A DNA stretch of 64,000 nucleotides from Alphaproteobacteria bacterium (GTDB lineage: Bacteria; Pseudomonadota; Alphaproteobacteria; RF32; CAG-239). The stretch lies in assembly GCA_900769705.1 (NCBI GenBank), contig CAAGHP010000002.1, positions 1 through 64,000 of the forward strand, read 5' to 3'. The notes beneath the pieces are model-generated. The model saw only the letters and a list, made by a program, of their open reading frames with translations, searched no databases and had not been told where the DNA came from. Below, piece by piece: positions 7,629 through 17,225 of this stretch. Each line of letters opens with the position of its first letter. The stretch's first letter is position 1. Position numbers and translations under genes: made by a program.

Positions 7629-8702
7629 ATGTCAAGAGCTGAAGATATATTTGAAAAGCTGGTTTATTTTGGCGAAGACGCGCTTGATGACTTTATCCGC
7701 GAGCGGCAGACCGAGGAGTTGTTTTTGGACTTTAAGCAGGCTGCTTCTACAGGTAAACACGGGCAGGCGCTGTGTAACGATGATAGGCGCAATCTTTCTA
7801 AGTGTATATCCGGTTTTGGCAATTCAGAAGGCGGAGTGATTATTTGGGGGGTTGAATGTTCTCGCGATTGTGAGGTCGGCGATGTGGCAAAAAGCAAAGT
7901 CAAAGTTCACAATGTGCATCGTTTTATGAGTTGGGTAGAAAACGCTATCTCCGGCTGCACTATTCCAAGCCACAATAAAGTGCGCAACCATATAATTGCC
8001 TGCGATAAAAACGGCGACGGATATTTGGCAACATATATTCCTAAATCCGATTTGGCGCCGTTGATGACAACAATCGGCAGTCATATTTATATTCGCTCCG
8101 GTTCAAACAATGTTCCGGCTCCGTATTCGGTGATTGCCGGAATGTTTGGGCGGCAGCCGCAGCCTAATGTGGAATTGATGATTGAAAACCGCAAGTTGGA
8201 AATTGTGCAGAACGACGAGGCGGAAATTCTTTATCTGAAAAGTAAAAAAGGCAAAGCAGCGCGCAAATATGTCAAAGTTTCGTTTGACATATTTTGTAAA
8301 AATGAAAGCAATGTAATTGCCAGCGAGCTTTATCTGACTTGCACCACCGAAAATTATGGCGGCGTTAATAATAAAGTACGGTTTTTGGATTATAACCAGA
8401 TGTATTCTATTCAGGGAATAGCAGGACATTTGAATCTGATTACCAAGCCGGAATTACGTCTGCCGCCGCGCGGAATCTTGAAATTTACGCGCATAGAAAT
8501 TGTGCTTTCGCCGTTGGTTGAAGATGATTTGCTGCTGGACGGCGTAGTCGGAGCGGAAAGAGCTGCGCCAAAATCGTTTAGAATCAGCGGACTGAAAAAT
8601 AATTTACGCTCATTTGTGGCTAAAGCTCTGCGGACTGATGAAAAAAATAACGAGTGGCTTATCAATGAATTTTTTAACGAATTTTTACGAAAAGTGGAAT
8701 AA
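7629..8702 (+). CDS. AlbA_2 (Schlafen-like) putative DNA-binding protein
   Basis: 357 residues. The N-terminal part has the AlbA_2 signature: E-L-F-L-D-F-K-Q (about 31-38), then a helix and the loop SGFGNSEGGVIIWGVE (about 59-74). In this superfamily the E-x-x-x-x-E/D-F-K and N-x-x-G-G-x-I/L-x-I-G-V/W-G motifs mark a nucleic-acid-binding or nuclease-like fold. The C-terminal half resembles no domain I know. An ATG three bases earlier in another context was rejected; GGGAG lies before the start. The stop codon directly abuts the rnhA ATG, so the two are translationally coupled. Confidence 0.78.
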   Translation: MSRAEDIFEKLVYFGEDALDDFIRERQTEELFLDFKQAASTGKHGQALCNDDRRNLSKCISGFGNSEGGVIIWGVECSRDCEVGDVAKSKVKVHNVHRFMSWVENAISGCTIPSHNKVRNHIIACDKNGDGYLATYIPKSDLAPLMTTIGSHIYIRSGSNNVPAPYSVIAGMFGRQPQPNVELMIENRKLEIVQNDEAEILYLKSKKGKAARKYVKVSFDIFCKNESNVIASELYLTCTTENYGGVNNKVRFLDYNQMYSIQGIAGHLNLITKPELRLPPRGILKFTRIEIVLSPLVEDDLLLDGVVGAERAAPKSFRISGLKNNLRSFVAKALRTDEKNNEWLINEFFNEFLRKVE

Positions 8703-9161
8703 ATGACGGCAAGAGTGGAGATTTTTACGGACGGAGCTTGTTCCGGCAACCCCGGAGTAGGCGGTTGGGGTGCGATTTTACGCTATAAAGATATTGAAAA
8801 AGAACTTAGCGGCGGTGAGGAAAACACCACAAATAACCGTATGGAGCTGATGGCGGTGATTATGGCATTGAGTGCGCTCAAAACCAAGTGCAATATTTCA
8901 CTTTATACCGACAGCAAATATGTGATGAATGGTATTACCGAATGGTTGGCTAATTGGAAACGCAACAACTGGCAGACGGCAAATAAAAAACAAGCGGTTA
9001 AAAATGTGGATTTATGGCAGCGCTTGGACGAGCTGACGCAACAGCACGAAATTCGCTGGCTGTGGGTGAAAGGACATAACGGTCACCCCGAAAACGAACG
9101 CTGTGACGCGCTTGCCCGCGGCGAAGTGGTAAAGATAAAAGAAGAAAAAACAGCAAATTAA
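8703..9161 (+). CDS. rnhA: Ribonuclease HI
   Basis: 152 residues, the usual size. It cleaves the RNA strand of RNA-DNA hybrids (R-loops, lagging-strand primers). The four acidic catalytic residues are visible: Asp10 ([11 protein letters not shown]), Glu48 (NNRMELMAV), Asp70 (LYTDSKYV) and Asp135 (ERCDALAR); the assisting His125 is in [12 protein letters not shown]. It follows the AlbA_2 gene without a gap, and no second gene follows in the operon. Confidence 0.98.
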   Translation: MTARVEIFTDGACSGNPGVGGWGAILRYKDIEKELSGGEENTTNNRMELMAVIMALSALKTKCNISLYTDSKYVMNGITEWLANWKRNNWQTANKKQAVKNVDLWQRLDELTQQHEIRWLWVKGHNGHPENERCDALARGEVVKIKEEKTAN

Positions 9162-9314
9162 GCTCTTCTATACTATGTGCAGGCTTAAAATTTTATAAAA
9201 TGCTGAAAACCTAATTCGTGTAGATATGTATCTGCCATTTTGTTAATTATTTATTTTTCAAAAAAAGTCAGATTTTTTACGCTTTACAATAATAGCTGGG
9301 ATCTTCAAACTCTG

Positions 9315-9608
9315 CTATTCTGATATACCGAACTGGTTGATTTTTGGCAGCTCATTAAATTCTTCCTTTTTATCAAAATCAATAATAGGCAAGCCAAACT
9401 CATCATATTTAGTGTTATTATTGATATATTGTGACATATCAACATCTTTATATTCATCTAACAATTTGTTCCATTTGGAATTAAGCTTGCTTAAGTCAGT
9501 AGAGTCACTTTTTAAACTATTGTTGATATTTTGAACAGGTTGCTCTGCTGATGATTTTTCGGCGATTATGCTTTTTAGTTTTTGTATTCGTTCTAAATTC
9601 AGCATCAA
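9315..9608 (-). CDS. Small hydrophilic protein of unknown function
   Basis: 97 residues, with no signal peptide or membrane segment. It is rich in Asn, Lys and Asp and probably helical at the N-terminus. The start codon overlaps the stop of the 396-residue gene upstream (ATGA-type, 4 bases), so the pair is coupled. I do not recognise it. About 150 bases without a gene separate it from rnhA. Confidence 0.6.
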   Translation of the reverse strand: MMLNLERIQKLKSIIAEKSSAEQPVQNINNSLKSDSTDLSKLNSKWNKLLDEYKDVDMSQYINNNTKYDEFGLPIIDFDKKEEFNELPKINQFGISE

Positions 9609-10795
9609 CGGCCTCCTTCCATATATTTGTTACGAACCATGTTATTTGATAATCCGGTGTTAGGGTGTGTAATGTTATTTGCATTAACATAAAGGCTGCC
9701 ACCATTTTGATTTTTCAGCTGCATCAATCCTCCGCCGTAGTTTGTCACTTCTATTTTTTTGGGACTGATATCTTTACCGGTCAATTTTTCGGTATTATAG
9801 ATTTTACCAGCTTCTTCCGTAGATACTTCTTTAAGACCTCCTTTGCCGTCAGAAGCCAACCATTTCATTTCTTTAAAATTGTTAGATGCATCTTTAGATT
9901 CCGGATTATAAACGGCGATTAAAGAACCATATTGCACACCGGCAGTAAGCTTATTATTTTTATGCTCCGAGAAATTATGAATGTTAACAAGTTGCTGAAA
10001 AGTTTGCTTATCTACAGGCTTGCCTTCAACAGTAAAGGTTATTTCAGATGTTTCAGGATTTTTTTGAGCCATCAAACCTTCGCCATAAAAATGTTGGTTT
10101 GGGTTATTTTTGAATTCTTCAATTTTATCCAAGCTTCTTTTTCTTTCTGCCAATAAACCTTTGAAATCTTCTTCGCTTACAATAGATCTGTTTTGGGCAT
10201 TATCAGAAATTTTGGCAGTCATATCTAAGCTGTCAGCAGTAAAAGAGCGAGGATTATTAGCTTGTTGCTCTACAAACAACATACATTTTTTGCGCATGGC
10301 AGACACTGTTTTTTGTTGATTATAATCAGAAACAAAATTTCTAACCTCTGAAGAGCTGTTTACATTCAATAAATCTTTTTTCATGGTATCAGCGCGGGCA
10401 AAAGCTTCTTGCTGAACCATTAAACCGGCTCGGTTGGCTAAAAAGTGCGCATCATTTGCAGGAGGGTAAATATGTGCTCCGTCAGGAAAGACAATCCGGC
10501 TGCCGGAACCGTCTTCGTAAGGTTTATCTTTTAAAACTCCTTCTTTTATTAAAGCCTCAGCCAATTTTTGTTCTTGAGTATCCTCAGAGCTATTGAAAAA
10601 GTCCGGACCTTCTTGAGAGATGATTTTTGCGATTGCTTTGTTCAGCTGCAGACGATATTCTTTGTCTTTTTCGGCAGCTTTAATTTCTTGTTCTTTATCA
10701 GCTTCGGACAAATAGCTTTTGTCTTTGATGTATTTAATATTATCAGCTGTGAAAATTTCTGCTTCTCTATTTGCAGCTTCTGAATAGTCAACCAT
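9605..10795 (-). CDS. 396-residue soluble protein of unknown function
   Basis: Starts at 10795 after GAGGAG. It has no signal peptide or membrane helix. Residues 1-60 are strongly charged and helical (KEQEIKAAEKDKEYRLQL). A middle segment (about 85-110) has GSGSRIVFPDGAHIYPPAND, suggesting a small beta element. The C-terminal third is rich in Gly/Asn with a turn-rich pattern (GGGLMQLKNQNGGSLYV). The base composition is like that of its neighbours. It forms a two-gene unit with the 97-residue protein and has its own promoter region at 10796-10945. A structural or secreted-effector role can be imagined but nothing shows it. Confidence 0.65.
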   Translation of the reverse strand: MVDYSEAANREAEIFTADNIKYIKDKSYLSEADKEQEIKAAEKDKEYRLQLNKAIAKIISQEGPDFFNSSEDTQEQKLAEALIKEGVLKDKPYEDGSGSRIVFPDGAHIYPPANDAHFLANRAGLMVQQEAFARADTMKKDLLNVNSSSEVRNFVSDYNQQKTVSAMRKKCMLFVEQQANNPRSFTADSLDMTAKISDNAQNRSIVSEEDFKGLLAERKRSLDKIEEFKNNPNQHFYGEGLMAQKNPETSEITFTVEGKPVDKQTFQQLVNIHNFSEHKNNKLTAGVQYGSLIAVYNPESKDASNNFKEMKWLASDGKGGLKEVSTEEAGKIYNTEKLTGKDISPKKIEVTNYGGGLMQLKNQNGGSLYVNANNITHPNTGLSNNMVRNKYMEGGR

Positions 10796-10948
10796 ATCCG
10801 TCTCCTCGTAAAAAATTTATTTATTGTTATAGTTAATAAATAAAATACATCTTTATCCCTATATATTAGCATTGTACAATTAACTACGTTATTTGTCAAA
10901 TTTTTCTGTTTATTAGGAGCTGTGAATAATAAAATATATTTAAAACGC

Positions 10949-10977
10949 AAAAAAAGCTGTCTTGTGACAGCTTTTTA
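10949..10977 (-). terminator. Terminator of the tRNA-Cys/tRNA-Asn unit
   Basis: AAAAAGCTGTC (10951-10961) pairs with GACAGCTTTTT (10966-10976) around a 4-base loop. Read leftward it lies just after the CCA end of tRNA-Asn and ends in a T run. Confidence 0.85.
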
Positions 10978-10979
10978 AT

Positions 10980-11054
10980 TGGCTCCGACTATCTGATTCG
11001 AACAGATGACCGATCGGTTAACAGCCGATTGCTCTACCGCTGAGCTAAGTCGGA
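10980..11054 (-). tRNA. tRNA-Asn (GUU)
   Basis: 75 bases including an encoded CCA. The acceptor stem is TCCGACT/AGTCGGA with discriminator G, the D-arm is TAGCTCAGCGGTAGAGCA, the anticodon loop is CTGTTAA (anticodon GTT) and the T-loop is TTCGAAT. All stems close. With gatCAB in the same window, Asp-tRNA-Asn amidation may supply its asparagine (inference). Confidence 0.97.
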
Positions 11055-11060
11055 ATAAAT

Positions 11061-11135
11061 TGGAGGCCGGTACCGGAATTGAACCGATATAAAAGGATTT
11101 GCAGTCCTCTGCATGAGCCATTCTGCCAACCGGCC
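11061..11135 (-). tRNA. tRNA-Cys (GCA)
   Basis: 75 bases with an encoded CCA. The acceptor stem is GGCCGGT/ACCGGCC with discriminator T, which is the identity base for tRNA-Cys. The anticodon loop is CTGCAAA (anticodon GCA) and the T-loop is TTCAATT. It lies 6 bases upstream of tRNA-Asn and is probably in the same transcript. Confidence 0.96.
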
Positions 11136-11313
11136 GGTTCGTACTGAAGTACCAAACTCACTTAACAAAAACCATATATACCGATTTTTTTTCAAACGTC
11201 AACACTTTTTTTTATTTTTTTTCATTTTTTTGATATCGGTGGAAAATTGCTGTTTTTTGATGGCTAATTTTTCTTGTTATATTATATAGTTGTGCCAACA
11301 GAAGGAGAATATG

Positions 11314-11742
11314 ATGAAAATAGCTATTGCATCCGATCATGGCGGATTTGAATTGAAAGAACAGTTGAAACAGCATTATGCCGGTTTAAATTTAAACGAT
11401 TTAGGCACATATTCAGCAGAATCGGTAGATTATCCGGATATTGCCGATAAAATGGCACATGAAATTCTGACTAAAAAAGCTGATTTAGGGATTCTTATCT
11501 GTGGAACAGGAATCGGTATTTCTATCGCCGCCAACCGTCACAAAGGAATCCGCGCTGCTTTGCTGTATAGCGTTGATGTCGCTAAGCTTGCTAAGCAGCA
11601 TAACAATGCTAATGTGATTGTTTTTGGCGGACGTACGATGAATTTTGTCGACGTGGTTGCGGAAATCGATGCTTTTATGGCGGCAGAATACGAAGGCGGA
11701 CGCCACCAACGCCGTTTGGATAAAATGGATAAGGGAGAATAA
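11314..11742 (+). CDS. rpiB: Ribose 5-phosphate isomerase B
   Basis: 142 residues. Of the two adjacent ATGs (11311 and 11314) the second is better spaced from AAGGAG (11302-11307). It interconverts ribose 5-phosphate and ribulose 5-phosphate. The family signature is complete: [14 protein letters not shown] at the start and the catalytic-loop motif [21 protein letters not shown] in the middle, including the active cysteine. It is followed one base after its stop by glyA, a pairing common in alphaproteobacteria. Confidence 0.96.
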   Translation: MKIAIASDHGGFELKEQLKQHYAGLNLNDLGTYSAESVDYPDIADKMAHEILTKKADLGILICGTGIGISIAANRHKGIRAALLYSVDVAKLAKQHNNANVIVFGGRTMNFVDVVAEIDAFMAAEYEGGRHQRRLDKMDKGE

Positions 11743-11743
11743 A

Positions 11744-13000
11744 ATGGATTTTGAACATAGTTTGCAAACAGAAGACAGAGATGTTTACGATATTATTCAA
11801 AAAGAATTGAAGCGTCAGCGCAAACAAGTCGAGCTGATTGCCAGTGAAAATATAGTATCGCGCGCGGTTATGGAAGCTCAAGGTTCGGTTTTGACCAATA
11901 AATACGCGGAAGGTTATCCGGCTCATCGTTATTATTGCGGCTGTGAATTTATTGATGAAGTTGAATCTTTGGCTCAAGAACGTGCTAAAAAAATATTTAA
12001 GGCTCAATATGTTAATGTGCAGCCGCATTCCGGTTCGCAGGCTAATATGGCGGTTTATTTTGCCCTGCTGAATCCCGGCGATACGATTATGGGTATGAGT
12101 TTGGATGCCGGCGGACACTTGACACACGGCGCTAAAGTTTCTATGTCCGGCAAGCTGTTTAAGGCTGTACAATACGGGGTGCGAGAAGATACAGGCTTGA
12201 TTGATTATGATGAGGCCGAATGTCTGGCTTTAGATAGTAAGCCGAAGTTGATTGTTGCCGGCGGTTCAGCCTATCCGCGTCAGATAAATTTTGCCCGCTT
12301 TCGTGAAATTGCCGACAGGGTGGGAGCGTATCTGATGGTTGATATGGCGCATTTTGCCGGTTTGGTTGCCGGTGGTCAACATCCGAATCCGCTGGATTTT
12401 GCCGATGTTGTAACCACTACTACGCACAAAACTCTGCGCGGGCCGCGCGGAGGTATGATTTTAACCAACAACGCTGATATTTATAAAAAAGTAAATTCTG
12501 CTGTATTCCCGGGGTCGCAAGGCGGACCTTTAGAACACGTAATTGCCGGTAAAGCCGTGTGTTTTGGCGAGGCGATGACACCGCAGTTTCAAAAATATGC
12601 AAAACAGGTTATTATAAATGCCAAAGTTTTGGGTAATACATTGATAAAACGTGGGTTGGCTTTGGTTTCGGGGGGAACGGACACTCACTTGATTTTGGTT
12701 GATTTGCGTCCTAAAAAACTGACCGGAGATGTGGTAACCACGGCTTTGGAAAAAGCGCATATAACCTGCAATAAAAATGCAATTCCATTTGATCCTCAGC
12801 CGCCGAGAGTGACTTCCGGCGTGCGTTTAGGTACACCGGCCGGCACTACAAGAGGATTTAAGGAAAAAGAATTTGAATTTATCGGTAACTGCATCGGTGA
12901 TGTGATTGACGCTTTGGCTCAAGGCAATGCTGAAGAGGTTATTGCTCAAACAAGAGAAAAAATTATTGAACTTTGTAATAATTTTCCAATTTATGAGTAA
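11744..13000 (+). CDS. glyA: Serine hydroxymethyltransferase
   Basis: 418 residues from the ATG at 11744 (GGGAG upstream). A longer frame reaching into rpiB is not used. It converts serine and tetrahydrofolate to glycine and methylene-tetrahydrofolate using PLP. The PLP lysine is Lys229 in [14 protein letters not shown]. The substrate-binding [14 protein letters not shown] (about 54-67) and the C-terminal [17 protein letters not shown] are intact. It forms an rpiB-glyA-mscL unit. Confidence 0.98.
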   Translation: MDFEHSLQTEDRDVYDIIQKELKRQRKQVELIASENIVSRAVMEAQGSVLTNKYAEGYPAHRYYCGCEFIDEVESLAQERAKKIFKAQYVNVQPHSGSQANMAVYFALLNPGDTIMGMSLDAGGHLTHGAKVSMSGKLFKAVQYGVREDTGLIDYDEAECLALDSKPKLIVAGGSAYPRQINFARFREIADRVGAYLMVDMAHFAGLVAGGQHPNPLDFADVVTTTTHKTLRGPRGGMILTNNADIYKKVNSAVFPGSQGGPLEHVIAGKAVCFGEAMTPQFQKYAKQVIINAKVLGNTLIKRGLALVSGGTDTHLILVDLRPKKLTGDVVTTALEKAHITCNKNAIPFDPQPPRVTSGVRLGTPAGTTRGFKEKEFEFIGNCIGDVIDALAQGNAEEVIAQTREKIIELCNNFPIYE

Positions 13001-13011
13001 AGGAACGGAAA

Positions 13012-13431
13012 ATGATTAAAAGCTTTTTTAATGAATTTAAAAAATTTGCAATGCGCGGCAATGTGATGGATATGGCTGTCGGTATCATCATTGGTGCCGC
13101 GTTCGGAAAAATTGTCGATTCTATGGTAAAAGATATTATGATGCCGCCAATCGGCTTGCTTTTGGGAAAAGTTGATTTTTCAGACTTAAAATTAAAGCTT
13201 GCTGACGATGTTTCAATCAATTACGGCATTTTCTTAAACAATGTGATTAGTTTTGTTATTGTGGCGTTTGCCGTGTTTGTTTTGATTAAAGCCGTAAATA
13301 AGCTGCAGGAAAAAATGATAAAAGAAGAAGCTGCTGCACCGACTACCAAAAAATGTCCGTATTGCTGCGAGGATATTCCTTTGGCTGCGGTAAAATGTCC
13401 GCATTGCACTTCGGATTTGCCTAAAAAATAA
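13012..13431 (+). CDS. mscL: Large-conductance mechanosensitive channel with C-terminal zinc ribbon
   Basis: 139 residues. The N-terminal amphipathic helix and TM1 (about 12-40, with the [21 protein letters not shown] core) and TM2 (about 72-97) are typical MscL. The pore releases solutes under hypo-osmotic shock. A tail at about 115-132 has two CxxC knuckles (CPYC and CPHC), a rubredoxin-type zinc ribbon that E. coli MscL lacks; similar tails are known in some MscL proteins. It would sit in the cytoplasm, where the C-terminal bundle normally is. It is third in the rpiB-glyA-mscL unit. Confidence 0.95.
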   Translation: MIKSFFNEFKKFAMRGNVMDMAVGIIIGAAFGKIVDSMVKDIMMPPIGLLLGKVDFSDLKLKLADDVSINYGIFLNNVISFVIVAFAVFVLIKAVNKLQEKMIKEEAAAPTTKKCPYCCEDIPLAAVKCPHCTSDLPKK

Positions 13432-13439
13432 TATAATTG

Positions 13440-13468
13440 CGCCGGCCTGAAAAACCGGCGTTTTTTCT
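13440..13468 (+). terminator. Terminator after mscL
   Basis: GCCGG (13441-13445) pairs with CCGGC (13455-13459), followed by GTTTTTTC. Confidence 0.75.
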
Positions 13469-13534
13469 TACTTTTTTAATGATTTTTAAAATAAATTCCG
13501 CTACAATACATCAATATTTGTGAGGTATGATAAA

Positions 13535-14890
13535 ATGAATAAAATCAAAATGTTGGTTTGCGTAATGCTGGGAGCGGTTATGCTCTTGTGGTGCGGAACG
13601 GCTGCAGCGGCGGAAAAAAACAAAAATACTCCGCCTAAAGAATGGACCGCGTGGTTGGAAAGCTTAAAGCGCGAGATGATATCTAAAGGTATTTCGCAAA
13701 AAACGATTGATGAAGCCTATAAAGGCAAAAACTATTATCACCCATTGCCGGAAGTTGTGCAGTTGGATAAAAAACAAACGGAATTTGTGCTGACGACCTG
13801 CACCTATGTCAATCGTCTGGTTTCGGCTAAACGCGTGCAGGACGCCCGAAAACATAATGATAAACTGACTAAAAAATATAAAAATGTGGAAAATAAATAT
13901 GGTGTTCCATTGCCGTATCTGACTGCTTTTTGGGCGGTTGAAACAAATTTTGGGCAAAATAAAGGCTCATATCATCTGATAGACAGCTTGACTAATTTAA
14001 GCTACAAAAACCGCCGCTCAAAGTTTTTTAAAAGCGAGCTGTATCAAGTTTTGAAAATTATGGATAAAACTAAGCTGAGCGAAGATAAAATGCTGGGTTC
14101 TTGGGCAGGCGCTATGGGACATTTTCAGTTTATGCCGTCTACCTACAACAGCTATGCCGTGGATTTTGACGGTGACGGCGTTCCGGATATTTGGAATTCG
14201 TTTGATGATGCTATTGCTTCCGCCGCCAACTATTTAGGCTCTTTGGGCTGGAAAAAAGATGAGCCGTGGGGAATGCGCGTGTCTTTGCCTTGGAATTTTG
14301 ATTTCAGCCAAGTCGGCCGCCAAAATACTAAAAAAGTTGAAGAATGGAAAAAAATGGGTATCAAAACTTATTACGGTTACAATCTGCCGTATAAAAAAGA
14401 CCTGAAAGGCTCTGTAATTTTGCCGGACGGCCGTAAAGGACCCGCTTATATTGTGTTTGGTAACTTTAAACGGGTAATGATTTGGAACCGTTCGGATAAT
14501 TATGCGCTGGCAATTGTCAGTCTGGCTGATTATATTAAAAATCCTAAGAAAAAATGGGCGCCGATTTATGCTGACGAGCAATATGTGATGAACAGCGATG
14601 AAATTAAGCAGATTCAGCAATTTTATAATAAATTTGTGCGCAACAAAATTAAAGAAGATGGCAAACTTGGCAGCGATACGCGCAAAGCCGTAAAATTTTT
14701 ACAGCATAAAGCCAAACTGCCGGAAGACGGCTATCCAGACTATCAACTATTGAATAAAATCAAAAATTATAATCCGAAAATCGGTTTCGGCGTGCCGGTA
14801 CCGGAAGAAAAGAAACCTCTGAAAACTAAAGCCAAAAAGCCCGCAACTAAAACTGTGGCATCAGCGCTGAAAAAGACAAAGCATAAGTAA
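13535..14890 (+). CDS. MltB-type lytic murein transglycosylase
   Basis: 451 residues from the ATG at 13535. A GTG 15 bases upstream is part of the ribosome site. Residues 1-26 are a signal peptide with cleavage after the Ala run. The SLT_2/MltB domain has the catalytic Glu136 in AFWAVETNFG, then WAGAMGHFQFMPSTY and the Asp-rich calcium-like loop DFDGDGVPDIW. A peptidoglycan-binding domain (about 370-415) and a basic Lys/Ala tail follow. It cleaves glycan strands to 1,6-anhydromuropeptides in the periplasm. It heads a block with rlpA and the D,D-carboxypeptidase, a wall-remodelling group. Confidence 0.93.
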   Translation: MNKIKMLVCVMLGAVMLLWCGTAAAAEKNKNTPPKEWTAWLESLKREMISKGISQKTIDEAYKGKNYYHPLPEVVQLDKKQTEFVLTTCTYVNRLVSAKRVQDARKHNDKLTKKYKNVENKYGVPLPYLTAFWAVETNFGQNKGSYHLIDSLTNLSYKNRRSKFFKSELYQVLKIMDKTKLSEDKMLGSWAGAMGHFQFMPSTYNSYAVDFDGDGVPDIWNSFDDAIASAANYLGSLGWKKDEPWGMRVSLPWNFDFSQVGRQNTKKVEEWKKMGIKTYYGYNLPYKKDLKGSVILPDGRKGPAYIVFGNFKRVMIWNRSDNYALAIVSLADYIKNPKKKWAPIYADEQYVMNSDEIKQIQQFYNKFVRNKIKEDGKLGSDTRKAVKFLQHKAKLPEDGYPDYQLLNKIKNYNPKIGFGVPVPEEKKPLKTKAKKPATKTVASALKKTKHK

Positions 14891-14963
14891 AGAATAATGC
14901 TTGCCGAAAACAAAAAATCAGAGTAGGGTGGTTTAACTTAAAATTTTAAGATGAAAAAATATA

Positions 14964-16070
14964 ATGAACGCTATTAAAATATTTTTGAGCTTAATGATAT
15001 GTGCCGGAGTGCTGAGTTCCTGTTCTACCGGAACGCCGGAATTATCAGGTTTGTCTCCGCAAGCTCAGGCTGAAATAATCAAGAATTACGGCGGTATTTA
15101 TAAGGTGGGAAATCCGTATAAAATTGCCGGTAAATGGTATTATCCGAAAGAAGATTACAGCTATTCGGAAATCGGTACGGCTTCTTGGTACGGCGAAGAT
15201 TTTAACGGCAAGCCGACAGCAAACGGCGAACGCTATAATATGAATACTTTGACTGCAGCGCATAGAACATTGCCTCTGCCGAGTATTGTACGCGTAACAA
15301 ATTTGCAAAACGGACGTTCTATTATTTTACGCGTAAACGACCGAGGACCGTATGTTAAAGACAGAATTATCGACCTTTCAAAGCGTGGTGCCCAGCTTTT
15401 GGGATATATGGGGCAGGGAACTACACGGGTAAAAGTAGAAGTGCTGCCGAAAGAAAGTAAGGCCTTGAAAGAAGCGTTGCTTAATTTGTCTTCAGCTAAA
15501 GGCAAAGCTTTGGCTGCCAGCGCTACACCGGCTCCTTCACTATATGAATCCTCGGCTGAACGAATTGAAATTTCCGAACACGTGGCAGAGCAGGCAAATG
15601 TTTATGCCAGCGCCGGCGGTAAAACTTACAGCGCAGGAACGTATAAAGCAACCGGCTCAACGGCCGAACCGGCGGTTTACGGAAGTGCGGCAGCCGCTGA
15701 TGGTGAACGCAGAACCGGAGCCATGGGGCAGGTTGCAGCCATTAAAAACAGCGATAATAACGGCATTTACGGCGTGGCGGCTAAAAATCCCGAAAAAGGT
15801 GATACCCGCGCAGTTAAAAGTAAAGGCTATCAATATGTTTCCGGCTATTATTACATTCATGCCGGAGCGTTTACGCAATATGACAAGGCTCATGCGCTTA
15901 TGGTGCGGCTTAAAGAATACGGCAGCAGTCATGTTGTAAAAATAGATGTGAGCGGAACAACTTATTACCGCGTTTCTATTGGGCCTTACAGCCGTATTGA
16001 AGAGGCTAAAGTGGCACAAGCCAAATTAAAATATTATGGAATAAGCGATACAAGAATTGAAAAGAAATAG
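14964..16070 (+). CDS. rlpA: RlpA septal-ring lytic transglycosylase lipoprotein
   Basis: 368 residues. The lipoprotein signal ends at Cys20 (LSSC). The double-psi beta-barrel is at about 70-160, with GTASWYGEDFNGKPTANGE and RVNDRGPYVKDRIIDLS, including the catalytic-type Asp of the RND/RGP motif. A low-complexity Ala/Gly/Ser linker (about 180-275) leads to a C-terminal SPOR domain (about 290-366) that binds denuded glycan at the septum. It acts in daughter-cell separation. It is followed 9 bp on by the carboxypeptidase gene. Confidence 0.95.
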   Translation: MNAIKIFLSLMICAGVLSSCSTGTPELSGLSPQAQAEIIKNYGGIYKVGNPYKIAGKWYYPKEDYSYSEIGTASWYGEDFNGKPTANGERYNMNTLTAAHRTLPLPSIVRVTNLQNGRSIILRVNDRGPYVKDRIIDLSKRGAQLLGYMGQGTTRVKVEVLPKESKALKEALLNLSSAKGKALAASATPAPSLYESSAERIEISEHVAEQANVYASAGGKTYSAGTYKATGSTAEPAVYGSAAAADGERRTGAMGQVAAIKNSDNNGIYGVAAKNPEKGDTRAVKSKGYQYVSGYYYIHAGAFTQYDKAHALMVRLKEYGSSHVVKIDVSGTTYYRVSIGPYSRIEEAKVAQAKLKYYGISDTRIEKK

Positions 16071-16079
16071 GAGATAAAA

Positions 16080-17225
16080 ATGAAATTCAATAAGTTCGGT
16101 TTGACGGTTTTGCTGTGCAGCACGGTGTATGGATTTAATGCTATGTCTTTTGAAACGGCGGCGCGCAATGCAATTTTGATGGATTATGATACCGGTGAAT
16201 ATCTGTTTACTAAAAATATGGATGAAAGCGTGCCTCCTGCTTCTATGAGCAAACTTATGACCGTGTATATTTTGATGAGCAAAATCAAAGATGGCAGCAT
16301 CAAGCTGGATGATACATTTTCGGTTAGTGAAAACGCATGGCGCAAAGGCGGCGCAGCTACCGGCGGCTCTACAATGTTTCTTTCCATAGGCGATAATGTG
16401 ACTGTAGAAAACCTTATTAAAGGCATAGTGATTCAGTCCGGCAACGATGCTTGTATTGTGGTAGCCGAAAATATAGCTGGCTCGGAAGATGATTTTGTTA
16501 TTTTAATGAATAAAACCGCTAAAAACTTGGGTCTAAAAAACAGCCATTTTGAAAATGCTACAGGTTTACCGCATCCGGATCACAGAATGTCTATGGAAGA
16601 TTTGGCTATTTTATCACGCCACATTATCAAAGAATTTCCGGAACTTTATCATTATTTCAGCCAAAAAGAATTTGTTTATAACAATATCAAACAAGGCAAT
16701 CGCAATCCGCTTTTATACACAATGAAAGGCGCTGACGGTTTGAAAACCGGACATACGGAAGAAGCCGGCTTTTGTTTGGCAGCTTCAGCAACCAAAGGAG
16801 AACGCCGTTTGATTGAGGTTATGAGCGGTATGAACAGCAACCGCGAACGTTCGGAAGAAGCTGAGCGTTTAATGAGCTGGGGCTTTAGAGAATTTAATAA
16901 CTTCAAAATTTTGAACAAAGGACAAAATGTGGCCGAGGCTAAAGTTTGGTACGGTAAAGATAAAACCGTAAATCTGACTGTGGCCGATGATGTGCTGAAA
17001 ACCGTGCACAGGAGTCAGCAGGAAAATGTAAAAGTCACGGCAGAATTTGACGAGCCGGTAAAAGCTCCGGTTAAAGCCGGTCAAGAAATCGGTTCGGTAA
17101 AAATAGAAATAGACGGTCAGAATCCTCTGAATGTTCCGTTGATTGCCGCCAATGATGTTGACGAGACCGGTATGCTGGGTAAACTTTGGGCTAATATAAA
17201 GTATTTTGTATTCGGAGCTAAATAA
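16080..17225 (+). CDS. dacC: D-alanyl-D-alanine carboxypeptidase (PBP5/6 family)
   Basis: 381 residues with a signal peptide (about 1-23). All three penicillin-binding motifs are present: SxxK as Ser55-Met-Ser-Lys58, SGN at 120-122 and KTG at 221-223. The C-terminal beta domain (about 285-370) ends in a short amphipathic segment that may anchor it to the inner membrane. It trims the terminal D-Ala of pentapeptides. GGAG precedes the ATG. The stop overlaps the tmk ATG by one base. The choice of dacC over dacA is by genus convention only. Confidence 0.94.
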   Translation: MKFNKFGLTVLLCSTVYGFNAMSFETAARNAILMDYDTGEYLFTKNMDESVPPASMSKLMTVYILMSKIKDGSIKLDDTFSVSENAWRKGGAATGGSTMFLSIGDNVTVENLIKGIVIQSGNDACIVVAENIAGSEDDFVILMNKTAKNLGLKNSHFENATGLPHPDHRMSMEDLAILSRHIIKEFPELYHYFSQKEFVYNNIKQGNRNPLLYTMKGADGLKTGHTEEAGFCLAASATKGERRLIEVMSGMNSNRERSEEAERLMSWGFREFNNFKILNKGQNVAEAKVWYGKDKTVNLTVADDVLKTVHRSQQENVKVTAEFDEPVKAPVKAGQEIGSVKIEIDGQNPLNVPLIAANDVDETGMLGKLWANIKYFVFGAK

